The notes beneath the pieces were generated by a model. The model saw nothing but the letters and a program-made list of their open reading frames with translations. It was not told the origin of the DNA and made no database searches. The position numbers were made by a program, and so were the translations under genes. Shown here in pieces: positions 47,074-59,222 of a stretch of DNA of 64,000 nucleotides. Numbering within the stretch: the first letter of the stretch is position 1; each line of letters opens with the position of its first letter. The DNA is from Hirudinaria manillensis. Its lineage: Eukaryota > Annelida > Clitellata > Hirudinida > Hirudinidae. The stretch is taken from the NCBI GenBank assembly GCA_034509925.1, contig CM067530.1:5348501-5412500 (forward strand), in the 5' to 3' direction.

Positions 47074-47669
47074 GTGATGATGGTGATCATCATCATCAGC
47101 AGCAGCAGCAGCATCATCATCGTCGTCGTCTTCGTCGCTATCTGGGCTCCGTGCGATGATAGCAATTATCACGTATGTCCGACATGCTTCATTATGTTCT
47201 TGAAACTTTTATGGTCTTTGGTTCAAACCCAGATATTTCCGTCTCGCAGAAGTCGAACTTAATGCCAAAGCCCTCACGAGCCGCAATTAAACTCGATTAA
47301 CGTTAGTAATTAACGCCATTAATTGAAGTATTTAAAATATTATTGCTATAACATTATTAATGTATTAATACAATATTAGTATTAATTAACGCAAGTATTT
47401 TTAATAAAAGATTACTATTGACGATGATGATGATTTATAATATAATACAACTATTACTTATAATTACTTAGTTATTATAAATTAAGTTAGTTGAAGACAT
47501 TAATAGATTTGAGGCTTTTAAAGCATCAAAGTCCTTTCGACGGGTCATTGAATTCATCAACCAATCACCTTCCAAGTAATTGAAATTACTGACCTGTAAA
47601 CTCACGTGACAGGTGCACGAATGGTGCCAAGAAAATGAAACTCGACACGAGCACTGCAAACAGCTCCAT
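38849..47669 (-). CDS. Novel multi-pass membrane protein, about 1320 residues, 8 exons
   Basis: My gene model: exons 47669-47594 (or -47606), 46800-46747, 44635-44317, 43947-43806, 43724-43514, 42416-41721, 41411-39306 and 39213-38849. All seven junctions are GT-AG and phase-compatible, giving 1322 residues. A signal peptide (MELFAVLVSSFIFLAPF) opens the protein. An ectodomain of about 600 residues with a CVDDWNRCAACGQNAHQC cluster follows. Hydrophobic segments lie near 601-626, 680-714, 946-970, 1079-1104 and 1224-1250, separated by a Cys-rich loop (about 640-670) and a long loop of about 230 residues. The layout (signal peptide, N-ectodomain, five segments, large loops) recalls prominin, but I see no sequence match and do not recognise the family. 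The N-glycosylation motifs NATL and NSTE lie just before the first segment. The C-terminal tail is charged. A CRE lies just upstream. Confidence 0.75.
42417..43513. other. Intron of the membrane-protein gene
   Basis: Non-coding, AT-rich; bounded by donor CTCCAG|GTTTAT and acceptor CTCCTGCAG. Short ORFs here are not protein-like. Confidence 0.6.
44636..46746. other. Intron of the membrane-protein gene
   Basis: About 2.1 kb of AT-rich DNA between the 54-nt second exon and the third exon; nothing else supported. Confidence 0.55.
47041..47130. repeat. ATC/AGC/GTC trinucleotide microsatellite in intron 1
   Basis: Runs of ATC followed by AGC and GTC triplets, intronic in the membrane-protein gene. 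Confidence 0.8.
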
Positions 47670-47732
47670 TCTTCAAATCAAATTTCCCCCTGAAACCAGA
47701 AAGTGAAACTTTGCACTTTCTACTTTCACTTC

Positions 47733-47740
47733 TGACGTCA
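47733..47740. promoter_or_regulatory. Palindromic CRE (TGACGTCA)
   Basis: A full CREB/CREM/ATF-type palindrome 64 bp upstream of the ATG of the membrane-protein gene (ATG at 47669, strong AAGAATGG context). CREM-driven genes are often germline-expressed; that link is only suggestive. Confidence 0.5.
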
Positions 47741-47759
47741 TCAAGTCAGTCATTTATTT

Positions 47760-49627
47760 CACATTTTTATTGATATTTATTGATTTTAACTTAATTATCT
47801 TTAATTATATGTTTAATTATGTTTTAATTATATGTTTGTTTAATAATAAGCATTTTATTCCAAATCATTTAACGTGGAATTGAAACGAAAATCTTCCAAA
47901 TGAAGAAAAGAGATCCGCGCCTCACTTCACCCTTTCAACGTTAAACTCCAAATCTCCAAGAATTCAACTTTAAAAAAAAAAAAAAATATTGCTTCACGGT
48001 TTTAAACAACTTTTAAACTCTTTTGCTGCTTCTGTTGTTTTTATAATGAGTTTTTAGTCTTCTTGGATTAGTTGGATTTGAAGCTTCAGGTGAAGCACTT
48101 TTTGTTTTTGTTTTTCAGGTGATTAAAAGACTTATTTAATATTTAATGGCGCAAATTCACTGAAAACACGTTTAAAGGGCTCCAGAACATGACGAGCAAT
48201 TTTTCAAAGAGGCAGGAAATACGTGCATAGGAATAAAATTCACGGAGATTCACAGAAAATTCTTGCAGAATTTGGTGACGTGACATGCAAATTTGTTGGA
48301 ACCATTCCTCAGTTCTGCAATCAGTCCATGCAATCTGTAATCATGAAATCGTGTTCGTGGATGTTAATGCTTGCCAAGAAAAATTAATCGAAATTTAACT
48401 TTTAATTTCTTTCAACGCTTTGTGGCAAAACTTGATGGATCTTCGCTTTGAGCATTTCAAAATGAACTTTTGCTGAAAAAAATCAATCTTTTTTTTAGAT
48501 TTTGTTGATGGCATCGTTTAAAAGCAGCAACATTTGCCAATATTTTAGAAATTTTACAATTACATTTGCCAAAGAATCTTTGAAACTAAAAGTCAGTACA
48601 GTTCAAATGCATCTTGATTTCATCCTGAATATCAAACAAATTTGTTTCATGCAAATTTGAGAGGATGAAATTTACGAAAATTCTTTCCGGATTTAAACAA
48701 ATAATTGGAAACTTCTGCAATGTTTGAGTCTTTGAAATGAAAAACCATTATTCCTAAGAAGCCACGTTCTGATTGATGTTTCCAACAATGTAAAAGGTTC
48801 GATGTTTGATTGGACCGAACATTCATTTTAATTAGCGTGAACGTGACAATTAATGTTTGCAAACGTTGAATACTTTATTAAAATTTAGTCCGCAAACCAC
48901 GATCGGCTGAAAGTGTTAAAAGCAATCAATCGTTGCAGCGTTTATCGTTGAGGATTTATCGGAACATTTGTTGGTGTCGCTGAGGAGACAAGCTGAGGAA
49001 GCAAATTGCAGTGAAATAAGCGGTCATTTATCACTGAAAGGCGGCAACAATTTTTAAACACACAAAGTTGCAATTTGTTCTTCATCCAACCACCCCCATC
49101 TCCCAATCTCTTCAATAAAAAACGCATTTATTTTCATATTTATTCAGCAACATATTGTGCGCATTTGTTTTATAATTATTTGCTCGAGCAACTCCTATGA
49201 AGGTCGAACATTAAATATAAGTTAAATTGCTGTCGTTATCAACCATTTCATTTGCGATACCATTTCTTATGTCGAAAAGAGAAATGGGACAAAAGATCTA
49301 AAAGAATATTATTTATTTTTTGGATGTTAATATTTTAAATGGAGCCTCAGTATTGAAATTGTTAAAAGATGCATCGATGCTTTAATTAATTTAATTAATT
49401 AATTCATTGAATTCATCATTCATTGAAAATTGCAATGAAATTTGCCGTTGAAAATTAAATTGGCAACGTGAACCATCAGCTGAATTTTAGCGAACGCACC
49501 TCAATTTCAAGTCAGAAATATTTTCTCAGCATTCCATTTAAAAATCAATCAAATTGAATTAAATTAAGAGAATGTAAATTCAAAGAAAACAAGTTTCCAA
49601 TAGGGTCGAAACACTTCTCTTTAGATT
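47760..49627. other. Non-coding DNA
   Basis: AT-rich with homopolymer A (47973-47986); no gene supported. Confidence 0.5.
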
Positions 49628-50580
49628 TTAACCCTTGGATGCCCAAGGTAAACAAACTTCCACTTTCAGCCAAAGGGGGGGTACAAGTGTACCCCGACAC
49701 ATTTGTTGTTACTGAGCGTCAACCGAAAGTTTGTTATTAAATATATTTTACCAGTTAATAGGCAAAAGTCCAGGGAATATAAATATATAATTTTCATTAA
49801 ACAATTATTAAACAGTGCCTTATGGCAGTGTTTACAAACAAGGCACCCCTGCGGAGAGTAGTGCCATGCAGGAGTTTTACCAATTTAATTGTTTGAAAAC
49901 GTATATAACGTACATATTTGTATTTATGATCTAAACATCTAGATAGAGATACTCAAATATAATTAAAATATTTTTATAAATTTTAACTCATTATAACTCG
50001 ATCGCACGTCAGTTATTTTCCTCGTCAGGAACACCACAATTTGTTTCACAGCCTTTTTATTGTTTCATCCGAGTTTCAATAAACTTCAAGAAAGTTATAT
50101 TCTTTCTTTACCAACATTTCTAATCATGGAACTTTGCCCGTTTTAATTTCCCAAGACATGCGATCACCACTGCTGACCACTCAGAGAGTTATAACATTTT
50201 TATTTTACATTAAAAGAAAATCTATTCTATGTAATTGGTCTAAAGTTGAAACATGTTTTATAACAAATATATGCTCCGGTTATATTATATTTTATATGAT
50301 ATAATCGCATTTTATATTTTGTCTTATGTAATATTGAAATCATTATTGAAAAAAATCTGTAATGTTTGCGTACAAATGTATCCCACGTCTTTTGAATGCT
50401 CGTAAAAAAGAATCGTTTAAATTTTGCCAACAAATATTTGCATGACGTAATCATAGACATGTTGAGGATAAATGTCACAACAATTTATGACAAAATTTTA
50501 AAAACGGACTCCAGGATTAAAAAAAAACAACAACAAACGTTTGGGTACAATTGTACCCCGCCCTGGGCATCCAAGGGTTA
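49628..50580. mobile_element. Complete piggyBac-like MITE (953 bp)
   Basis: TTAA (49628-49631), terminal repeat CCCTTGGATGCCC (49632-49644), its exact complement GGGCATCCAAGGG (50564-50576) and TTAA (50577-50580). Subterminal GGGGTACAAGTGTACCCC near the left end and GGGTACAATTGTACCCCG near the right end are themselves palindromic. TTAA target duplication and a CCC start are hallmarks of piggyBac-superfamily elements. No transposase ORF is present, so it is non-autonomous. It is the reference for the four partial copies in the duplicated region. Confidence 0.92.
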
Positions 50581-52723
50581 AATGTTTCTTCTTCATGGGA
50601 GGAATAAACTTTCAAATTGGAAATTCCAAGCAAAAGTTGAGGACTTCCTTCGAGGTGTCTTAGCTTCGAAAACGAAAATCGGAAATTTTCGCACGCAAAA
50701 GATTCCAATTGAACGATTTGAAGTTAAAAGTTGCTTTTATTTCTCACGGAAATCGAATGCACCAAAAAATGGCAACAAACGTTAAAGGGGACGAAGTTTA
50801 AGGAAACATCTGTGATCGACAGTTGAGGGGTTAAAAGGTTTTTGGGTCACGAAGTTGAATCAATTGTCAGAATTTCTCAAATATTGTTTGCAAATCATTC
50901 ATTTCAGCACCTCATTAAATTACGGAATCACGTATAATCCAGGACTTTCAAGAAAAACGCAACAAAAAAATGAAAGTTAATTGAAATATTTGCAAAAGAA
51001 GAGCTCAGCTTTTAAAATTTGAATTCAGAGTTAAAAGTATCCATGTTATATTTCAATGCTAATAAATAATAATTTTAAAAAATATATACAAAGAAAATGT
51101 CTGAAAAATTCTGAACAATACCCACACTGAAGGAAATTTGTAAAAAGTTTCACGTGCATTCGTCGTCAGTTGATGGATTGGAAGACATCGTGCATTCCTT
51201 TTGGTCGAGTAGAAGAAAAATATTTCACTCTTTTTGCAACATTTTATGCCATTTCATGCCATCGCAGGAGAACACTGCAGAGAAAGTAAACATTTGCTTC
51301 CATTCACGCCTTCGACAAAAAATTGGGTGAAAATATTTCTCTCCCCAGAGCCACTCCTCCCCACTTTTTCTGAGTGGATTCCCTTCACGGATTGACAAAC
51401 AGTCTCAAAACCTCGACGAAATTGTCGGATTATCGGACACAATTTACTCGTCCATTGCCTTCGATTTCTTAAAAAAAAAAAACCCTGCAAATGAGAGGTA
51501 AATGATGACAGCGTTTGACTGAAAAACTGAATTTATTTCCTAATATTTCCAGTTTCATCGGCCACATTTTCGTTCCAATCGGCAATAACCCTGCTATGGA
51601 TTTTATTGATCAAAGAGAATATATATTTTAAGTTATTTATTTTTTAAATTCATATTTAAAATTTGAAGAATTGAACTTGATTCAATCGACTGATGACCTT
51701 CCATTGACCAACAACGATGATGAATATTGAATATGATTCCAGATAAAGTAATTCCTTCAATAATTTCTGACTATTCATTGAATTCATCGAAGAAGGAAGA
51801 TGATGGCGACGATGATTATAATGATGATCAATGTCATAACATAATGTTATATAATTTTATTATAATTATTAATTAATATTATTATTAATCACCTTATTAT
51901 ATTATGTTAATTTACCGAAAATTTAATTTAAATTTAATTGTTTAATGTATTATGAAATATGTTTTCATAATCATGGAATACTCCTTCAATCATTCTCAAC
52001 CATCACTGGTTCAACCTGATGAATTCCTTTAAAGTTTAACTGGAAAGAATTTGCAGAAGAATTACGAAATATATTCAAAATATTCGAAGTAATTTCTGTA
52101 ATTAATAATTTGTCATTGTTGGAAAATTTGGAACTTAAAACTTAAGTCTTAGCTCAAGTAATTACATGCTCTGCATGTAATTAAAATTCAAAGGTTAACT
52201 GGCCTTAACTCTGACCTTTAACCTTTAAACTTCATTTGTTATTGAAGGAAATTTGGAATTTCAGAATTTACGGGAAAAAATAAGTTAAAAATAATTGTAA
52301 AAATATCAGAAAAATAACTTGAAAATAATTCGCTTATTCGTCTTAACAGGAGAATTTAACGGGGATCTTGGGAATTTCTTGCATTTTTAATGAGAGTCAA
52401 ACTCCACTGCAATTTCAAGTGCATTTTGGAACAACCTTTAAGGCTAATAATTAGAAATAGTTGATTAATTAAAAAAAATATTCCTTTTATTTTACTGTGT
52501 CTGGAAAATTCATCGCGCTGGCATTAAACTCATCACAATGTGCGTTCGACAAAAGCAAAAGAGAAACACAATTAAGTATAACTCAGATCACTAATAAAAT
52601 GTTTTTATAGCGACACCCTTTTAGGTACCCAATAATATCACATTTTCTTTCAAGTCCAGCCATGGACTATCGAAATACTAGGTATTACTATTGTCCATGG
52701 TCCAGTATTACTCAATTTTATAT

Positions 52724-52725
<2 letters not shown>

Positions 52726-52759
<34 letters not shown>

Positions 52760-52774
52760 TTCATTCATTCATTC
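52726..52774. repeat. (TTTA)n / (TTCA)n microsatellite
   Basis: TTTA repeats passing into ATTC repeats. Confidence 0.9.
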
Positions 52775-55700
52775 GTTTATGTTTACTGAAGGTCGGATGC
52801 AATTATTTGAAAAGAATTGGTTAAAAATAGAATTACTTTTTATTTTGGCGGTTTCTGGTTAAAATTCCACATCCTCACGATAACCCCGGTGGAGCAATTA
52901 AACGAGGCAAATGATGACGACGACGAAGACGGTAATGAGGAAGATGATGACGATGATGATCATGATGATGATCAAAGTTATAGCCTAATTATGTAATTTT
53001 ATTATATTTAATATTTAATAATATTGTATTATTAATTTTAAAATATTTTGTAATGTTATTATTATCATTATTTTATATTATATTGTTTTATCATAATAAT
53101 TATTGCCATTGGAACTCCATAGAACTAATATTTCGTGGCCAATAATCTCCGACCATGGATGGGAGAGGGCACCGAGTGTAATTGAAAATAAACAAAAATA
53201 ATTAAACATAAAATATTCAATAACTTCCGTTTCTTCCATCGTATCGGAAGTGAGTATCTGATTGAATGTGATCACTTATTAATTATGATTAGCAAGATGA
53301 CTATCATCACTCCTTTTGCATCATTCACTTTATATCATTGCTTATAATACTGTCATTATATCAAGCTGATATCGTTTTAAATGACCTTATCAATATGATT
53401 GATATCACTACAGATGATCAAATTGATATAATTGATATTACTATTTGATCAAATTAATATGATTTATATCTTTGATACCCTATCAATGATGTATCAGTTT
53501 CGATTGTTTTTAAGTGCAAATTAACGTGAAAACCCCAAATGCATTTTCGATTTCTGTATGGGATGAAAAGTGAAACTTTTTCTAAAAATACTTTGAAATT
53601 CAAGTTGCAAACGTCTTGGTTCAAAGTCTGAGTTGTTTGGCAAATTACGAAAGAAATTCATTTCAATTGAAACCTTTTACGTCAATCACTGAGAAGAAAT
53701 GAATGAGTAATGGAGGAAAATATAGTAAAACATGTCACTAGGGTCAGCACGAAACGGTGTCCCTATTGGCAGGTTGTTCCTTTTATCAGGTGCCTCCTGT
53801 AAAAGTAAAATCAATTTATAGAAAAAAAACGACTTAACCTAATCTCGGGTAAAACCCTATTCCGAGGTTTTACTGCATTTCATTAAATAATTATTTTGGA
53901 AAAACATCGAAATCAATAAATTCATGAACCATTACACGAATGTCTTAAAAGCCACTGCATTCAAAGCAAGTCTGACTTGTCTCAAGTTAGGGATTTGATA
54001 ATTTCGACTTTTTATTAATTCAAAATTTAAGGCGTTTAATAATATTTTTAATGCGACTTTCGACTAGTAATGTAATCTATTATAAGTAATATAATTAATT
54101 ATTAATTAATAAATTATAAAATAAACTACTGTTTCACACATAAACTAGCTCGTTGCATTTCTAAAGTATTATAAGTATTATAAGTATTATTGTCAAGAAA
54201 AGAGGTTTAAATTTTTTTTAATTTCCTTCTTCTTCCTGAGAAGGTCTGGTCCCTTTGAATTCCTGTCTCGAGTTTTAAAATGGAGGAGAACATAAAAGAT
54301 TTAACAGCCCCAATAACCAGGAATTTCAATCATTTAAGAGACAAATAATTATCTTATTAGTATAATAATTAGCATTGTATTTCAAGGAAGGGAGATTGGT
54401 GAGTAATAATGACTGACTATGCATGTGTTTTTATTTATTTATTTATCTAATTATTTTCAATTGATTATCTCGGCTAATGATGTGATGTTTTGAGTGCTTT
54501 ATGCATCCCGATATGTTGTGCAGACACATCTTAATGGCCTGCCAAACACGTGGCACGACATTCAAAGGAACACGCGGCAATATTGAGAACACGAAGAAGC
54601 GCACGTGTCCGATAATGCAATCCGTAGTAAGCCAATTCTCTGGAAAAGTATTTTAAAATCATTAAAACGCTAAATACAAATACATAATTAAAACGAAAGT
54701 TAACTTTTAAATCCAAAACATGAACAAAGAATGATTCAAAAGAACAAAGCTACTATTAACATTCTATAATTGTCTGTTAAATTCCCTGAAAAAGCATCTT
54801 TCAAGAGAATCCGAATAGGTTGCAAGGGCACTAAAACCGTTTGTGCATCCTTGGATGGGACGGGATGATCCGTGAACGTTACGATTTTTAGCATCGCCGG
54901 ACCACCAACTTGCACGCTACTGCGCTATTATCTTAGTAATAATTTAGCTTTGTTTATGTAGCGTCACATTTTTAATATTCGCCATATTAAAATTAACTGT
55001 AAATCGTTCAGAATTCTCTTCAAGATTTATTTATTTCTTTCCTGAAACTAAAAATTTATTTAAAAATCCCCTTTTAATGATTCGCTTGGAGAAGTTTTGC
55101 AAAGCTGAAGAATTTCGAAATAAAAAAAACCATTTAAAATCATTTCATAAATTAAGAAAAATAAAAACATTAATTCTAGTTTAACAATCCTTTTAAATAT
55201 AATAATAATAAATTTTATTAATTTATCATTAAACAAAATAAATTATTAAATTTTTATGAAAATTGTTTTCTTATTTCTCTCGAATCCTCAGCCGATGAAG
55301 AATGAAGAATGAACACAATCATTGCTTTCAGCGATTCACCAAAACACTTTCGCTAAAATATGGCTCTGCCCAACAAGAAGATTTTCTGAGTTTCCTTTAA
55401 ACCTTAGAAGATCCGGTTGGAGTTGCCATAAGAAAGACAATCGATTAACGAGCGTCTTCACATCCTGGCATGGCACACGTAAGACATTCAAAAGGTCGGC
55501 CGAATGCAATGCATTCCAAGTTCCCGATTTCCATTGAGTCTCTCGATGTACAACTATCTCCTTTCGGAGCCATGGCATTGTTAGATGCTCCAGGACCTAG
55601 CGGTCCATTTTCGCAATCTCAATCAAGTAGGAGCATTGAAATTGCCAAAGCATTGATTGCTGACAAGTTCTTTTAGACGTCAAAGAAGTAATATGCAGTA

Positions 55701-56600
55701 AAACTTGTGGCTTATTTTCTCCTTCATCACCGTGTTCAATATCACCAACACCTTGTATTTGCGTGCCTCCTCTTCATTGAGACTCCGAAGTGAATTCTGA
55801 TCGTTCATTGTTTTGGCTTTTGATTTGTTCGACACCTTAAAGTTGTAGTTAAAGTTATAGCAATGACACACGTTTCTTAACAGGCATTTGCATGAAATGC
55901 TTTCTAAGTTGTGGCTCTGTCTTGCTGTATAAATTCAGTAAAGGTGTTTTGGTATTATTATGTTACATAAAGTAGGTAAACGTGAGAGAAAGAATGTAAT
56001 GCCGAGACAGAGCAAGGTGGCATGTTTCTTTTTAACTCCAATTCATTAACCATAGAACCATAGAAGCGAAACATTTTTGCTGTCTTTAGGGAATGTTGCT
56101 GTGGTTATTAACGCTTTTTAAAAAACTTCCTTCATTGACTCTTCTGCCTGAATTTAGTCTTGTAACTTTAAAATTCAGACGACAATAAAAGGTAGAAGTT
56201 CATAGAATGTTCAACGTACAATGGAAGCTGATGCATTCATAGAAGCTGATAATCCAAAAGACCTCTCGAGGGTAGATTAACTGATCCAACTTTTTCTGTT
56301 CAATAAATTTTTTAGCAGATCGTGGTTTAAATTAAAAGAATTTAAGTGACAATTTAAAGGCATCGTTAAAACTTTAACCATGGAAGTCTTGTAAATAAAT
56401 TTAATTATATTTTTGTGAGTAAATATAATTAAAAATTATATAAGTATTAATATAAATAATAAATATATAAATAGCTAATTTAATAAAAAATATTGTTAAA
56501 ACAATTCATGCATTTAATTAAAAAAAACAACAAAATATTCATCCAATTATGTCGATGGCATTCCTAAAGCGATTTTGTAATGCAAATATTAACATATTTT

Positions 56601-56658
56601 ATATAAATAAATAAATAAATAAATAAGTAAATAAATATATATATATATATATATATAT
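56601..56658. repeat. (AAAT)n followed by (AT)n
   Basis: Tetranucleotide AAAT repeats run directly into a perfect AT dinucleotide run. Confidence 0.9.
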
Positions 56659-56956
56659 TAACATGATTATTTAAAAAAAATATTACAGACGAATGACGTG
56701 AAATGAATATTGGGGGTGGTATAAAATATTACAAATTATAACGATTTCGATGTTACGAAATGTTGCATCAGACGGAGGCAAGTTAATCATTTAAACCTGG
56801 AATTAAACCTTGCCACAACTTTTAAAATGTCTTTTTGTTTTTATTTAATAAATATTATTCAATTCAATTATTTTATTTAATGTACGAATTTAGCTGTAAA
56901 TCTTTTTAATTCGTGGGCAATACTAGAAACTTTATGAAACTTGATTTGTTTTGCAA

Positions 56957-57060
56957 AATATGATATAATCATATTAAAAAATATGATATAATCATATTAA
57001 AAATATGATATAATCATATTAAAAAATATGATATAATCATATTAAAAAATATGATTTCAT
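56957..57060. repeat. Tandem array of 19-bp palindromes
   Basis: Four complete copies of AATATGATATAATCATATT (arms of 8 bp around ATA) start at 56957, 56980, 57002 and 57025, with a half copy at 57048. Period is 22-23 bp with A-rich spacers. Each unit can fold on itself. Confidence 0.9.
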
Positions 57061-57314
57061 TTGCTGTCTAGAGGAGTTATTTCAAATATATTATTATTTT
57101 CAACAAGAAAAACAATAACAACAGCAGCAGCAACAATAATAATAATAATTAATTATCCTTTCAGATTTAATGTACTTATTGAAGCCTTTGTGTTAAATTC
57201 CTTGAAAATAAATCTATCATATTAAAAGATTAAAATCAGATTTAATTAAAAGCCTCGAACTCCATTTCATAGTTAAGCGGTCAATCACCAAAGCGGGGTT
57301 CTTATCGATATCAT

Positions 57315-57449
57315 TACTATTGCTGTTGTTGTTGTTGTTGTTGCTGTTGGGGTTGCTGCTGCTGCTACTGTCGCCGAGGTCATCGTCGTCGTTATCGTCA
57401 TCGTCGTCGTCGTTGTTATTGTTGTTATTGTTGTTGTTGTTGCTTGTCA
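57315..57449. repeat. GTT/GCT/GTC trinucleotide microsatellite
   Basis: Imperfect triplets; the minus-strand reading as poly-Asn/Asp is a by-product of the repeat. Confidence 0.85.
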
Positions 57450-57739
57450 TTATCGTCTGAAGATGTTCATTTTTTGGCTTCTCTGGATTTCCATGGAATT
57501 CATTTGAAATATTTAAACATATGATATTTATTATTTATTGATTGAAATAATTTTAAATATTTTTTCAGGTAATTTTAAATTAAATGTTAAATTAATTTTG
57601 TTAAATTTAAATCCGAAAACTACGTTAGATATATTATATACTATCGCAATGAAAATTATTTCTGAAAATAATCTTTGAAATAATAAAAATTTCTCAAATA
57701 AGATTAATATGCAAGCATTATATTGTTTAATAAACAATT

Positions 57740-59186
57740 AGTTTGTTTATAAATTGGAATGTAATTGATATCAAAAAGAGTGGAATGAAATTCACATCGC
57801 ATCATCTTTATTAGTGCGAGTTGATTAACAAGGAATATAATATTAGTTTCAAATAATTGAATAACAATTTAAAAGTATTTATAAAGTATTATCGAGTTGA
57901 AATCTAAGAACAATTAGGCGTTTATAAATTGCATTTAAATTCCACGAACTATTTTATGAAATTAATTAATTCTACGAACGAGTATACAACCTCACCTTAC
58001 GAAGAACATTCACTTTGGCAAACTTGACTCTATTGTTTTCAGTATGTTATGAATTCAGAATCATGTTTTAGGACTGGCATGTGATTCAATTATTTCACGT
58101 TGAAATTCCTTCTGCCAGGTTTTCATCCGAACACGTTTGCACGGAGCGAGAGTACTTAAGAAGATGAAGAAGCTGCATGCAAAGATGACACCAACTCACT
58201 CACCAACACGACGGACGAATTTTTATGAAATTCCACCATTTTTGTTCTCTCTCTTCAAAATATAAAATGAGATTTGTTGGAAAATTAATATCCAATTCCG
58301 TTCTTAAATCCAATTTGATTTCCTCTTAAAGTTTTTGATGTCGATCAATGCTCTGACAGCAAATGTATTTCACGTTTTGCTGTCGCAACACACGAGATCG
58401 AAAGAACTAATCTACTTACGTACGTATCTATGTCCTAATCTAGGTACACGTCTATGTACTGATCTGATTTTAATGAATGATAGGTTTATTGGATTATGTT
58501 AATCGTGTTTTCAATCATTATTAGGTATTTACTTAAAATGTTTTATTGATTGCTAACGTAGAAAGGACAATTTTCATTTTATGAGGACTTTTTATCAGCC
58601 TTATTGAACCTGCATTGCTCCCTCAGGATGCATTCCAAGTCAATCATTGATTCAAGGCTCCCATCTGAGCCTTTCATTCTACAGCAGTTGATGGACATTA
58701 CTAATTTATTAATTTATTCATTATACTAAGAAGTTTAGAAATTGCTTACCTCATTCTGCATTTTGAAAAGAAACATAAGATGTAATAACAATTGTTTGCA
58801 TTAAATTGAAATTTGGCCATTCGAAATCATAGATATATATTAATTCAGTATTTATTAAAATTAATAAAATTATATTTTACTGTGAATTTCATTTAAGATA
58901 AATTAAAGTTAAAGTTTATATGTATTTAAATATTCTATATATTGCAACATTATTTAGAATCAAGCACTTTGAAGTTTTAAGTTTAAGAACCATTTGCCCC
59001 ATTTAAGTATTAATAATCTGTTTTTAATCTTGAATTTTGAAATATAATTCCAGTTAATTCAGGTTTTTATTTCAACTTTACATCTGCCAAGAAACCATGT
59101 GAAGAATTATTTCATAAAATTATGTCGTCGTTCATTCCAAGATATTATCGAATTAGTTATAATTAAATTGATTAATAATAATAATG

Positions 59187-59222
<36 letters not shown>

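Larger units (their letters stand above)
50581..56950. other. Long AT-rich non-coding region
   Basis: No gene I can defend. Short protein-like stretches near 54530-54650 and 55320-55676 (for example LLDAPGPSGPFSQSQSS on the plus strand) may be gene fragments but have no start, splice or family support. It contains simple repeats listed separately and a diffuse run of GATATCAATTTGATCA-like words at about 53330-53500. Confidence 0.5.

Noticed and set aside
46957..47262. Ile-rich plus-strand ORF
   Set aside because: Built on an ATC microsatellite inside intron 1 of the minus-strand gene.
57217..57450. Poly-Asn/Asp ORF
   Set aside because: Trinucleotide repeat only; no protein-like flanks.
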